Positions 12,126 through 23,319 of a DNA stretch of 64,000 nucleotides are shown piece by piece (position 1 is the stretch's first letter; each line of letters opens with the position of its first letter). This stretch comes from Camelus bactrianus (taxonomy: Eukaryota > Chordata > Mammalia > Artiodactyla > Camelidae), in assembly GCF_048773025.1 (NCBI RefSeq), contig NC_133552.1, positions 22,001,001 to 22,065,000 of the forward strand, given 5' to 3'. The position numbers and the translations under genes were made by a program. Under the pieces are notes generated by a model that saw nothing but the letters and a program-made list of their open reading frames with translations, did not search any database and was not told the DNA's origin.

Positions 12126-12266
12126 TTTTTTAAAAAAATTATTTTTATTTATTTACTGGGGAGAGGTAATTAGGTTTATTTATTTTAATGCAGGTACCAG
12201 GGATTGAACCCAGGACCTTATGTATGCTAAGCACACACTCTACCACTAAGCTATACCCTCCTCCGC
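12126..12266 (-). mobile_element. vic-1-type SINE, reverse orientation
   Basis: The AT-rich tail (ttatttttatttatttactgg, ggtaattaggtttattta) precedes the reverse B box (attgaacccaggacctt) and reverse A box (accactaagctatacc). Flanks share only a weak possible duplication (tcaag). More diverged than the copies at 7605 and 41772. Confidence 0.88.
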
Positions 12267-13389
12267 CTCAAGCTCTTTACTTATAGATGTTTAAAACAGT
12301 GTTCAAGATTTGAAGAAATAATTGTTAAAGAATGAAAAGGAATGGATGGGAGCAGAGGGTCAAACTCTTATATATGGATTGATGCTCGATTTCTTTTTGA
12401 TTTTGCCATAGATATACTTAAAATGGAGGATAAAGTCTAAAAAAATAAAATGAGGGACTGAGAAAATAAGCTGTCAATTCTAATCTCAACCCTGCTCTCC
12501 AGTAATTTTATGATCCTAAGCCTTTTGGCCTTTCTCCTTTATAACTTAAGAATGATTGAGCCCAAAGACAGTTTTCTTCCGGTCATTTTATACACAGTTC
12601 CTTTGCTCAGGATCCTTCTCAATGGAGCATAGGAGTGCCCTTGATGGAGGCAAGTCCATTTGTATTTCCATGCCCCTTCTGGGTCCACCACGATTTTATA
12701 TGTCTGCTCCTGGTCTTGAGAAGTAAGACTTATGTTGTCCATGAAGCAGACCCGCTACACTTTTCTAAGGTGTAGAATGGCACTTGGGTTTCCATAGGGG
12801 ACTTTAGATTTCTCAACTGAAGTTAAAAATTGCCAGGTTAAGTGTTTCCTACACACCAAGTGAGATTTCCTAGTCCTGTTTCCTTGGACCACAAGTAGTG
12901 GTAAAGGCTTTAAGACCTTGAAGTTTGGGATCAGGGTTGGCATTGGTCTGGAAGAACATGATGCTTGCTTTAGAGAGACTTGAATGGCCTGTCAATCAAG
13001 GAATCCCTTTGAAGGTGTGTGTATGTGTATCTGATGAGGGAGAGGGGGGAGAAGGGAGGATTTTGTTGGTTCTAGCCCTCTTTGAGAAGCAATTTTTTTT
13101 GAAGCTATGGTTTTTAGAATCAACATCAGAGACTCCCTGAAACTAATAAAAATGTTTAGGACAGAAGGGTGTGCAATAAATGGATGTATGCATAAGGGAC
13201 TAAAAGAATCAAGAAATGAGAAAGCCAGAAGTGGTCCAACTTCACTTTACAGATAAAGCTATCTTTGACCAAGTGGATATTTCTCATAAGTTGGTTGTAC
13301 AGTTCAAGTGCCTTTGAATCCAAAGTTTATGTTAGGTAAGCACTAACAAATGACTTTAAAGCAATTTTACTGCCAGAGCTTAAATTAAC
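12267..13389. other. Unassigned sequence before the ERV
   Basis: No feature identified with confidence. The minus strand is open in two neighbouring stretches (12943-12755 and 12742-12539). Given the inverted protease copy just to the right, part of this could be further decayed retroviral sequence, but I see no diagnostic motif. Confidence 0.3.
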
Positions 13390-13399
13390 CAAAAAATGG

Positions 13400-13640
13400 T
13401 GAGTTTTTCAGAGAGGAGGTCATTGATGGCTGAGGAGACCAGAAAACCTCTGAGGCCACCATGCGCTACAGTACATTTGGCTCCAGTGTCAACCAGAGCT
13501 GTCACCATTTGTTTATTTCTGGGGGACCAGCAGATAGTGAGCTCAGTGTGAGACCTCCCATGACCTCCAGCGGTCCTGCCTGGCTGGCATCCTGTACCTG
13601 GAGCGTGGGAGACACCCACCCAGAAGAGAACAGTCTCCCT
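13400..13640 (-). pseudogene. Inverted retroviral protease remnant
   Basis: On the minus strand the product contains the aspartic-protease signature ALVDTGAK. The region aligns in reverse complement with the plus-strand protease at about 14550-14780, including shared flanks such as gaggtctcaca/gaggcctcaca and cagaggttttctgg. It is either an inverted fragment of the same element or a piece of a second related insertion. Fossil, non-functional. Confidence 0.65.
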
Positions 13641-13699
13641 GGAGCAGGCAGGGCATCTGGGATGGGAAGGGCAGGTGGAATCCCCGGGAAAGCGAGGAG

Positions 13700-14050
13700 A
13701 GGGAAGAGGAAGATGTTGCGGTGACTGACAGTAAAACAGACAAAACTCCCCATGCGATCTGGCCCATAACACAAAGGAATTCAAAAGCCCAGGAACAGCA
13801 ACCCCAGCCAGCGGGCAACCCCCGATTCAGGAAGTGTTCATGATGAGAGAATGTATTCCAGCTGAGCTTGTTGAGCTGGCTGCCAAGTGCCAGCAAAAGC
13901 CCAGGGAAAGGATCGAGGCATGGCTGATGTGGCTATGGGATAGAAGGGTGATGCTATTTCTGTAACCAGGCAGGAGGCAGAGGACACTAGCAACATCACC
14001 ACCTTGCCCACATGCAGCGCCTGCGTGGGCTTGGGGGTTATGTGGGGCCA
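13700..14050 (+). pseudogene. Retroviral gag capsid-like remnant
   Basis: A stretch around 13840-13960 translates to AELVELAAKCQQKPRERI followed by a W-L-W-D pattern, which resembles the major-homology-type segment of class I ERV capsids. Its position upstream of protease fits gag-pro-pol order. Decayed fossil. Confidence 0.5.
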
Positions 14051-14549
14051 TGGAAACCTATAGAAGAGGTGCGACAACTCCTTAGGGAGTTGGGAATGGG
14101 ACAGGTCATCTGTGACCCTGTCTCTGAAGCCGTGACTGGGCCACATTCACTGCAGGAATGAAAGCCAAGATACTCCAGTCTGTCCCAGCACCTGGTGTGG
14201 GATGCTGATACCCATCCTGAGCCCAGTGGAGGGCAAAACACATGTGATGCTGGGTAACCCATTGTGGATCTGGGGGAACCTGACAAAACTCAGGAATGGT
14301 ACAGGCTGTGGAGAGGACCCAAGACAGGAAACTTGAGAAGCCGAAGTCTATCTTAATTGGCTGGAAAGGGTCTGGTAAATGTAACCTGGAAGCCAGTGTA
14401 GTTTAACCTCATTGCTGCTGGACCTCACTTGAAAAGATAGAGCCACAACCTGGCACCATGTTGTTTGGCCTGTGCAGAGCCTTAAAACCTAGACAGAAGT
14501 TCAGACCTGCCCCACCTGCTCCCACTGCTCTGGCAGAAGCCTCGGGGAC

Positions 14550-14965
14550 ACAGTCCTACTTGGAGTGGGTGCCTCTCATGTCCCAGATATAACATGCAGG
14601 CTGAGATTCCTCCAGGTGAGGGCCTTGGAGATGGTGGGAGGCCTCACATTGAGCTCACTCTTCACTGCCCCCCCAAAATAAACAACAGGGGGTGTCTCTG
14701 GTTGACAATGGAGCTTTCATACATGGTGACCATCAGAGGTTTTCTGGCCCCTTCAGCATTACTGATGGTCACAGAGGACAAATGATTATGATCATGGAGT
14801 TCCCTTTGAAACTACAAATCAGGTGTTCTTCTCCACGAGAATGTGAGCTTCTTATTCCTCTAATACCAGAGAACATATTGGGCATTGATATCTTACAAGG
14901 TCAACCTCTGCAAATCCGTGTTGGTGAATTTCACCTGGGCTTAGTGTCATCAAAACAGTGCTGAG
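14550..14965 (+). pseudogene. Retroviral protease remnant
   Basis: 14692-14964 is open and reads SLVDNGAF at the active-site region, then SGPFSITDG and ILGIDILQG, the 'flap' and G-L-D-I-L-type C-terminal segments of retroviral proteases. It lies between gag and RT remnants. Fossil, non-functional. Confidence 0.7.
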
Positions 14966-15129
14966 GGCAAATGCCAGCCAGGAACTATTACGTCTGCCAT
15001 CACCACAAAGAATGTTAAGTGTCAAATAATATCGCCTGGGGGGCATGAGGAAATAGGAGAATCTATCCAAGGATTACACCAAATCGATATTGTACACCTT
15101 GCCCAAAGTACTTTCAACAGCCCGGAATG

Positions 15130-15470
15130 GCTGGTAAGAAAGGTGGAGGGCTCACGGCAGGTGGCCGTGGGCTATGAGAACTCAACAAGGTGGTGCCCTC
15201 CATCTGTGTGGCTGTGCCCAGTGTGATACCTTGGTATATACCATGTTGTGCTGGACTTAGCAGGTACTTTTTTTTTAGTACATCCCCTCAAGACTGATTT
15301 ACCTTCACATGGGAGGGGCAACAATGTACCTTTCAAGTGCTTCCCCAAGGCGACCTACACAGCCCTATAATACATCATGGGATAGTACCCTGAGATCTGT
15401 CCCTTCCCCACGTGAGGGACATGGATGCACTACACTGATGATCTAATGTGAACATGTGAGGACTGGGGAT
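15130..15470 (+). pseudogene. Reverse transcriptase remnant
   Basis: Frame-shuffled similarity to the RT fingers and palm: sequences corresponding to 'RELNKVVPSICVAVPSV', a V-L-D-L-A-type palm motif, a 'TFQVLPQG'-type motif and a D-D-L-M-like box near 15440. Recognisable only by order and motif spacing. Decayed fossil. Confidence 0.55.
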
Positions 15471-15599
15471 CAAAGCAGCAAGTAGCCTTGAGAAGCAAAA
15501 ACACTCCTGAAGCAGATGAAAGCTCTGAGCATCTCTCCCAAGCAGGGCTGCCATTTGACTTTGATGTGTCTGGGACTCCAGGAGGTTCAGGTGAGGCAC

Positions 15600-15880
15600 T
15601 CAGGCAGAGACAAGAGAAGGAGATAGTACCCCTAGGAATTCAGTCCCATTATGGAAGGGAGCAGGAATTTGATACACCCCCGGAGAGCAACAGTTCCTAG
15701 CAGTGCACACGGCGCTCCTTCAAGTAGAACCTCTCACAAAGCAATAGCAGGTCATGATAAGAATACCCCTTCCTATGAAGGCTCTATCATGGCTCAAACT
15801 CCCACTTTGACTAAGTGGCATGTCTACTTGGAACAGAGGAGTACCCCTACACAGAACCAAACCAATTGCACCAGGAGTTT
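15600..15880 (+). pseudogene. RNase H / connection region remnant
   Basis: Segments read PLGIQSHYG-REQEF near 15630 and AQTPTLTKWHVYLEQRST near 15795, matching the arrangement after RT in class I ERV pol ('PLGIWSQLWKGAE...', '...TPTLAKWGAYLEQRS'). Fossil. Confidence 0.5.
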
Positions 15881-16189
15881 GGGATGGGTAACACCAGATC
15901 TGTACTGTCATTCTCTCACATTAAAGGATGGCAGCCAGTGTGGCACTGACTGTTCCCACCACCCAGGTATCTATTGGGTAGCCCTGAGTGGGACCCATTG
16001 GCGATGTGGCACAAATCTTTGGCCATGGCGTCTACCTACTTGGGCTACTGCACGCTGAGTTTTCCCTAGGCACAGGGGAGAAGCTGCCCCACGGCACCCT
16101 CCCTCTCCTCATGAGAGGCCCGATGGGCACTTGGTAGGATCATTTGGGGGCTGCCTTTGTCTCCTCCGTCCGCCTGGAGGTCCTCACAG

Positions 16190-16560
16190 CACACACAGCA
16201 GCCCTTACTGCGTTCGCCCAACAAGCCTTTAATAGCCAGCAAAGCCTGTCTTCAGTGAACACTGAAATCTCTAAGGAGAAAAGTTGTCCTCCAAAATAGG
16301 ATGGCCGCGGATGCCATTACTGCTTCACAGGGAGGCCCCCGGGCCATCATCCACACACAGTGTTGCGTGGTCCTATCTGATGATTCTGCTAAGGTGTCAT
16401 CTCGATTAAATCACCTGAGGACACAAGTGAACACCCTGAGCCTCGGGGACTTCATAAATCAGGAGTTCGCACTGCGCAGCTCTCAGTGGGAAAAGTTGTT
16501 ATTTATTTTGGGAATCCTTGTCTTAATCTGTGTTTTCAGGCCTGTATTGGATCCGTGACG
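16190..16560 (+). pseudogene. Envelope transmembrane (TM) subunit remnant
   Basis: The product at 16301-16558 contains ITASQGGPRAIIHTQCC, the immunosuppressive-domain/disulphide region of gamma-type envelopes. A helical segment follows, then a hydrophobic membrane span (LLFILGILVLICVF). A heptad-like 'LTAFAQQAFNSQQSL' stretch precedes it. Immediately downstream are a purine-rich tract and the LTR. Broken fossil. Confidence 0.75.
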
Positions 16561-16655
16561 TCTGCCTTCAGTGCCGCCGCCAAAGAGCGGCCAAATTAGC
16601 CACCTCCAGGCGAATTTTTGCTGACCACTCGGACTCGTTTCAGAAGAAAGGGGCG

Positions 16656-17067
16656 TGTAAGACGGTCAGAGCGGGTCACGAACCGGGTTGTGGGGGAGGA
16701 GGTCATCGGGAGGACGTGACCTGTTGACCTGACAGCTGAGAGCTGCACCAACCAATCAGAGCATGAGGGCGGGGCGGGAGGGGACGCTCCCTCCCCAACC
16801 CGTGTCCTTAGAATGTATGTTCAGCGCACCGTACACACGGTGGGTGCCGTTTCGAGGGTACAGCTTCCAGAGAGTAATTTGTTGTTAAGATCAACTAGAT
16901 GGTATACATGGCCAAACCCAGGTAAAGCCTCTGTGAAAAAGCTTAGGAAAACTGCCACCTACCAACCTGGTGTGACCTGCCTCTTCCTTCGGTTTCTCCT
17001 TGCCCTCTGTGTCCTGGGGACCCGTCTCAAATTTCATCCCTGAAGCGCCTGAGATTTTGAACCCACA
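16656..17067 (+). mobile_element. 3' LTR of the ERV, CpG-rich
   Basis: Begins TGTAAGACGG directly after the purine-rich tract agaagaaaggggcg (16643-16655) and ends TTGAACCCACA, giving TG...CA termini and about 412 bp. U3 carries a CCAAT box (aaccaatcagag, near 16749) and a GC box (ggggcgggagggg, near 16771). The 16660-16860 part is the most CpG-rich stretch I see in the window. Confidence 0.7.
16745..16785 (+). promoter_or_regulatory. CCAAT and GC boxes in ERV LTR U3
   Basis: A canonical CCAAT box (ccaatcag) lies about 15 bp upstream of a GC box (gggcggggcggg-type). This is the core-promoter layout of class I LTRs. Whether it retains any activity is not shown by sequence. Confidence 0.5.
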
Positions 17068-17718
17068 GGCTTGAGAGGTAAAATATATTCTCTGCTTGAC
17101 ATTATCCTTCTTTAGAATAGTGGCTTTCTCCTTTTTGTAGAAAAATGGGAATTAAACAATACAAAGTCTTTAAACTCTCCTTCCTATTAATGAGCAGACG
17201 CCTCATCAGGACAGACTGCAGTTCCCAAAAGAGAAGGCAGAACAGAAAACACTTGCTGAATTTATTGGATGTGGATTAGAAAACAGTCACTCCAGGGATG
17301 TGCATGCTCACAGCCGAGTTTGCATTTGCTCTAGTTTGCTCTTGTTTTTACACCTGCTCCTCCCTGAACAGGGACCTAGGGCCACGAGATAAATTCTTCT
17401 GGGATAGGAAGCAAAGTGAGAATTTGATGCTCGAACAGGATCAAATTCTTAATGAGCCTTATCAAACTTATTTACAAGAAACATGAGCTGTGTTTCTTGG
17501 GGACTTGGTGAAGAACTCGAGTTGACTCGAGGGTGCCTTTGCTGAGAGGAGTAACTCACAGAAACCAGGAGATTTTATTTCCATGCAGGATAACGTGAGG
17601 TGGAGGGATGACTGTATAAACGACTCCTTGGGTTTTACCAGGTGTCACAATTACCAGGAGGTGTGGAAGCACCATGGTCCCCAAAATTCTGCCTTCTATC
17701 CCCTTTGTTGGGATTCTT
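17068..17718. other. Unassigned sequence
   Basis: No named repeat or gene between the ERV LTR and the next L1. A plus-strand open stretch of 62 codons at 17298 has no recognisable content. Confidence 0.4.
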
Positions 17719-17732
17719 GGACAAATATTTCT

Positions 17733-18781
17733 TTTTTTGCTTTTTTCTTTTCTTTATTTTTTAACAATATAATATTTTTTATTGAGTTATAATCATTTTA
17801 CAATGTTGTGTCAAATTCCAGTGTTCAGCACAATTTTTCAGTTATACATGAACATATATATATATTCATTGTCGCATTTTTTCCTCTGTGAGCTACCTTA
17901 AGATCTTGTGTATATTTCCCTGTGCTATACAGTATAATCTTGTTTATCTATTCTACAATTTTGAAATCCCAGTCTATCCCTTCCCACCCTCCACCCCCTT
18001 GGCAACCACAAGTTTGTATTCTATGTCTATGAGTCTCTTTCTGTTTTGTATTTATGCTTTGTTTGTTTTTTGTTTTTTTTTAAATTCCACATATGAGTGA
18101 TCTCATATGGTGTTTTTCTTTCTCTTTCTGGCTTACTTCACTTAGAATGACATTCTCCAGGAACATCCATGTTGCTGCAAATGGCGTTATGTTGTCCGTT
18201 TTTATGGCTGAGTAGAGAGAGGAATATACCACCTCTTCTTTATCCAGTCATCCGTTGATGGACATTTAGGCTGTTTCCATGTCTTGTCTATTGTAAATAG
18301 TGCTGCTATGAACATTGGGGTGCAGGTGTCATCCTGAAGTAGGGTTCTTTCTGGATATATGCCCAGGAGTGGGATTCCTGGGTCATACGGTAAGTCTATC
18401 CCTAGTCTTTTGAGGAATCTCCACACTGTTTTTCACAGTGGCTGCACCAAACTGCATTCCCGCCAGCAGTGTAGGAGGGTTCCCCTTTCTCCACAACCTC
18501 TCCAGCATTTGTCATTTGTGGATTTTTGAATGATGGCCATTCTGACTGGTGTGAGGTGATACCTCATGGTAGTTTTGATTTGCTTTTCTTTGATAATTAG
18601 TGATATTGAGCATTTTTTTCATGTGCCTATTGATCATTTGTATGTCTTCCTTGGAGAATTGCTTGTTTAGGTCTTTTGCCCATTTTTGGATTGGGTTGTT
18701 TGGTTGTTTCTTATGAAGTCGTATAAGCTGCTTATATATTCTGGAGATCAAGCCTTTGTCAGTTTCATTTGCAAAAATTCT
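17733..18781 (-). mobile_element. Young 5'-truncated L1 (camelid lineage), about 1 kb
   Basis: T-rich 3' end at left. On the minus strand 18426-18202 encodes [18 protein letters not shown] and [18 protein letters not shown], and 18787-18512 gives the preceding ORF2p segment ([20 protein letters not shown]). Probable target-site duplications ggacaaatatttct (17719-17732) and ggacaagcatttct (18782-18795) differ at two bases. Same subfamily as 11103-11799. Confidence 0.9.
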
Positions 18782-19099
18782 GGACAAGCATTTCTAGTGA
18801 CAATTATTTCTCTCATATTTAGTTATCTCTATCTTAGTAATTAGTCCTCCAAATCAAGTTAATCCTATCACTAAATAAATGTTCTAATTGGTCAAATTCT
18901 GTGTCAAGCCTCACTCTTCCAGGTTTATCATGCACCTTACAACCAGCATGGGACAAACTGGTCCACCAAGCAGTCCTAGAGCAATTATAATCCTTATAGC
19001 CCCTGATCTGCTTAATTCAGTGAAGCAACCCTGTTTTTTTTCTCAGTTTAAATTTTCCATAAATTCTTAAAGTGATTAATTCAACCCTCTCTTTGTTTT

Positions 19100-19700
19100 T
19101 CTTTTAATATTAAAAACATATATACATATATAATATTAGTAAACTACAACAAAGGTGAAAGAATAGCACAATGATTATCCACATCTTTTGCCTGGATTAA
19201 TCAATTGTTAATATGAATCAACTGTTAAGATACTTTTATTTGCCTTTTTCTACCTATACGTAAATAAATTTTTTGATGAACTACTTAAAAATAAATTGCA
19301 GATATTATGACATTTCAGTCATAAACATTCAGTATTGATTTCCTAAGGATAAAGATGTTTTGGTGTGAACCACCATATCATGATCACACTCAAAGAATTT
19401 AATAAGATTTACATATTATTATTTAATACATATTCCGTTTTCAAATTACCCTAGTTGTCCTAAAAATGCTTTAAATTCCAGGATCCAGTCAAATTTCAGG
19501 TGTTGCATTTTGCCTTTTTTAATTTAGAAAAAATTCCCTCGTCTTTTTATTTTGTTAGTTTTCTGTGAGAAAGACTTTTTTTTTTAGAATCCAAGTGAGA
19601 TGTCTTGTAGAATGTTGTTTATAATGAATTTGTCTTGTTGTTTGCTTATGATCAGAATCAAGTTAGACCTCGGTTTGGCAGAAATATTGCAAAAGATGAG
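19100..19700 (-). repeat. Old L1M 3' UTR fragment
   Basis: Sequence order 'gtgaaagaatagcacaatgattatccacatc', 'aaataaattgcagatattatgacatttcagtc', 'ccaggatccagtcaaatttcaggtgttgcattt' and 'gatgtcttgtagaatgtt' follows the reverse complement of an ancient L1M 3' UTR. No coding part present. Boundaries approximate. Confidence 0.6.
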
Positions 19701-20104
19701 TGTGGTAAATTAATTTATTGTCCAGAAGAATTTCACTACTCCTCTCCCCCTTACTAACACTCCTTAGCTAACGGAGTGTATTTCCTACCCAAGTCTTAAA
19801 GAGTTTGTCTCCGTAATTTGTTGAGGAAATGAGGTGTTAACAGATATTTCATGAGCAATTGGGCTTGTCCTCTTGTGCTTTTGACATTAACATGAGAAGA
19901 ATATTTCCTGGGTCTCATAAAATGGACTGATCTGTAGATCTAACCTGCGTGAAAACCACATCTTGCCAGGCGTTGACTAGATCAGCAGAATCCAAGCCAA
20001 TCTGCAGATGTGTAAGCAAAATGTATGTTTGTTGCTTGTCACTGAAATTTTATGGTTAAATGTTACATAAAAGAGCTAAATGAGAGAGTAATTGTGCCTA
20101 CTTG

Positions 20105-20124
20105 TGTGTGTGTGTGTGTGTGTG
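20105..20124. repeat. (TG)n microsatellite
   Basis: About ten TG units at the 3' tail side of the adjacent reverse L1. Confidence 0.95.
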
Positions 20125-23100
20125 GTAAAAGACACATGACATGGGATTTACCTGTTTAAATTTAAAGTGTACAGTATAATATTGTTAACTGTTCACATGG
20201 GTGTAGAGCAGATCTCTAGAACTTTTTTGTCTTGCATAATTGAAACTCTTTGAAAAGTCATTGAATCCATTGAACAGTAACTTCTCATTTCTCCCTCCCC
20301 CTGCCCCTGGCAACCACCCTTCTACTTTCTGCTTCTATGAGTTTGACCACTTTAGATTTTTCATGTAAGTGGAATCATGCAGTATTTGTCCTTTGATGAC
20401 TGGTGTGTTTCACTTAGTATGGTTTCCTCAAGGTTCATCCATGTTGTAGCATATGAAAGGGTTTCCTTTTTCCAAGGCTGAATAATATTCCGTTGTAAGT
20501 ATATACCACATGATCTTTATCCATCCGTCTACTGATGGACGTTGGTTTGTTTCTACATCTTGGCTATTGTCAATAATGCTACAATAAACACGGCAGTGCA
20601 AATATCTCTTCCAGATCTTGTTTCCAATTCTTTTGGATAATACCCAGAAGTGGGATTGCTGGATCATAGGATATTTATTTTTAAAATTTTTTTTCAGGAA
20701 ACTCTGTACTGTTTCTCATAGAAGTCGTACCATTTACATTCCCACAAAAAGTGCACAAGGGTTCCAGTTTCTTTATAGTCTCACAAACACTTGTTACTTT
20801 GTTTTGTTTTGTTTTGTTTTGTTTGATAATGGCTATCCTAACAGGTATGAGGTGGTATCTTACTGTGATTTTGATTTGCATTTCGCTGGTGATTAGTGTT
20901 GTTGAGTGTCTTTTCCTATACCTGGTACCATATGTCAGTCTTCTTTGGACAAATGTCTCTCAAGTCCTTTGCCCATTTTTTAATTACGGGTTTTTGTTTG
21001 CTATTGAGTTGTAGGAGTTCTTTATACATTTTGGCTATTAACTCCTTATTGTATGTATGGTTCCCAAATATCCCATTTCATAGGTTGCCTTTTCATTCTA
21101 TTGATTGTGTCCTTTTCTGTGTTTTTAGTTTCATGTAGCATCATTTGTCTATTTTCGCTTTTGTTGCCAGTCTTTTGGTATCATAGCCAAGAAATCATTG
21201 CCAAGACCAATGTTATGAAGCATTTCACCTATGTTTTCTTCTAGGAGTTTTGTAGTTTCAGGTTTTATGCTTAAGTCTTTAATTCATTTTAAGTTGATTT
21301 TTATGTATACTGTAAGATAGGGTCCAATTTTATTCTTTTGCATGTGAACATTCAATTTTTTAAAGAGATTATCCTATCCCCATTGTGTAGTCTGGGCACC
21401 CTTGTCCAAGATCATTTGACTGTACATGCGTAGGGTTATATCTGGCTTTCTGTTCTACTCTTCTGGCTTGTATGTCTATCTTTATTTCATCACCATACTC
21501 TTTTTATTACTATAGCTTTGTGATACATGTTAAAGTCAAAAAGTGTGAGGCCTCCAGCTCATTCTTTCTCAAAATTGTTTTGGCTGTCAGAAGTCCTTTG
21601 TGGTTCCATATGAAGGTATATAAATTCTGGGATTGTTTTTTATGTGTCTGCAAAAAATACCATTGCGATTTTGATAAGGTTTGCACTGAATCTGTAGATT
21701 GCTTTGGGTAGTATGGACATTTTCACAGTATTAAGTCTTCTAATTCATGAATATGGGTTGTCTTCCCATTTATGTATGTCTTTAATTTCTGTCAGCAATG
21801 TTTTGTCGTTTTCAGTGTACAAGTGTTTCTCCTTTATTAAGTTTATTCCTAAGTATTTTATTATTTTTGATGCTACTGTAATGGGATTGCTTTCTTAATT
21901 TCCTTTTTGAATTGTTCATTGTTAGTGTATAGAAACACAAACTGATTTTTGTGTGTTAATTTGTATCCTGTAACTTTGATGAATTTATTTATTAGTTCTA
22001 GCAGTTTGTGTGTGTTTGTGTGCACAATCTTTAGGTTTTCTACATATGAGATCATGTGACTAGAAATAATTTAACTTTCCGAGTTGGATGCCTTTTTTTT
22101 TTCTCTATCTTGTCTAATTGCTCCTAGCTAGGACTCCCAGTGCAATGATGAATAGAAGTGGTAAGAATGGGTATCCTTGCCTTGTTCCTAATCTTAGACT
22201 CCTGATCTTAGATGGAAAGCTTTCAGTTTTTTTTTTTTTAACCATTGAGTTTGATGTTAGCTATGGGGTTTTCACATATGGCCTTTATCATGTTGAAGTA
22301 ACTTCCTTCTATTCTTAGTTTGTTGAATGTATTTATCATGAAAGTGTGTTGAATTATTAAAATGCTTTTTATGCATCTATTGAGATGATCATGTGATTTT
22401 TATCCTTCACGCCATTGATGTGATGTATCACATTGATTTTTGTGTGTTGAACTATCCCAGGAATAGATCTTATTTGGTCATGATATATGATCCTTTTAGT
22501 ATACCGCTGAATTCAAGTTGCTAGTATTTTGTTAAAGAATTTTGCATCTATATTCATTGGGTATATTGGTCTGTAGTTTTCTTGTCTGGCTTTGGTATCA
22601 GGGTAATGCTGGACTCATACACTAAGTTTGAAACTGTTCCTTATTTTTCAAATTTGGGGAAGAGTTTGAGAAGAATTGGCAACAATTCTTCTTTAAATGT
22701 TTAGTAGAATTCACTCTTGGAGACATATGGTCCTGGGCTTTTCTCTGTTGACAGGTTTTTAATTACTGATTCCATTTTCTTACTAGTTATAGGTCTGTTC
22801 CCATATTTTCTATTTCTTCACGAGCCAGTCTCAGTAGGTTATGTTTCTAAGAGTTTATCCATTTCTTCTGGATTATTTGATTTATCGGTGTGTAATTTTT
22901 CATTGTAGTCTCTTATCCTTTTTACTTTGGTGGCATCAGTTGTGATGTCGATTCCTCCATTTCTGATTTTATTTATTTGAGTCCTCTCTTTTTTCCTAGT
23001 TAGTCTAGTTGGACAATGTTATTGATCTTTTCAAAACATAAACTCTTCATTCCATCAATTATTTCTATTTTTTATTTTCTACTTATTTCTGTTCCAGTCT

Positions 23101-23230
23101 TTATTATTTCCTTTCCTGTCATGACCTTCGGCTTAGTATGATACTCTGTTTATAGTTCTTTGAGGTATAAAATTAAGTTATTTGAGATTGTTTCTTCTTT
23201 TTAAAAGCAATTATTTACTGCTATAAACCA
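20125..23230 (-). mobile_element. L1M (L1MB-like) 3' UTR and ORF2 remnant
   Basis: The left end has the L1M 3' UTR ('ggtaaaagacacatgacatggg', 'cccctggcaaccacccttctactttctg'). It continues through the reverse-complement ORF2, including the C-terminal domain (20428-20667 encodes NQRPSVDGWIKIMWYI) and the RT domain around 21900-22450. 3.1 kb of about 4.5 kb of this part remains. Frames are interrupted many times, as expected for an old LINE. A (TTTTG)n expansion lies at about 20798-20823. Confidence 0.9.
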
Positions 23231-23319
23231 GTTAGAGAGGATTTTGCCATTATTTCTTTTGTAGGAGTTGGTCATCTCTTGCCTCCTTCTGGTGTCTCTC
23301 TGTGATATGATACTGCAGG

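Larger units (their letters stand above)
13390..17067 (+). mobile_element. Decayed class I-like endogenous retrovirus with 3' LTR
   Basis: Order on the plus strand: gag capsid-like remnant (about 13700-14050), protease (about 14550-14965), reverse transcriptase (about 15130-15470), RNase H region (about 15600-15870), envelope transmembrane subunit (about 16190-16560) and LTR (16656-17067). An extra protease copy lies inverted at about 13400-13640. Assignment to ERV1 rests on the gamma-type envelope TM region. I see no convincing 5' LTR or integrase. Every gene is broken, with many breaks. It is an old, non-functional fossil. Confidence 0.8.

Noticed and set aside
13380-14286. Cluster of overlapping minus-strand open frames of 74-134 codons
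   Set aside because: They are shadows of plus-strand gag-like remnants. Only the inverted protease motif at about 13400-13640 is real minus-strand signal.
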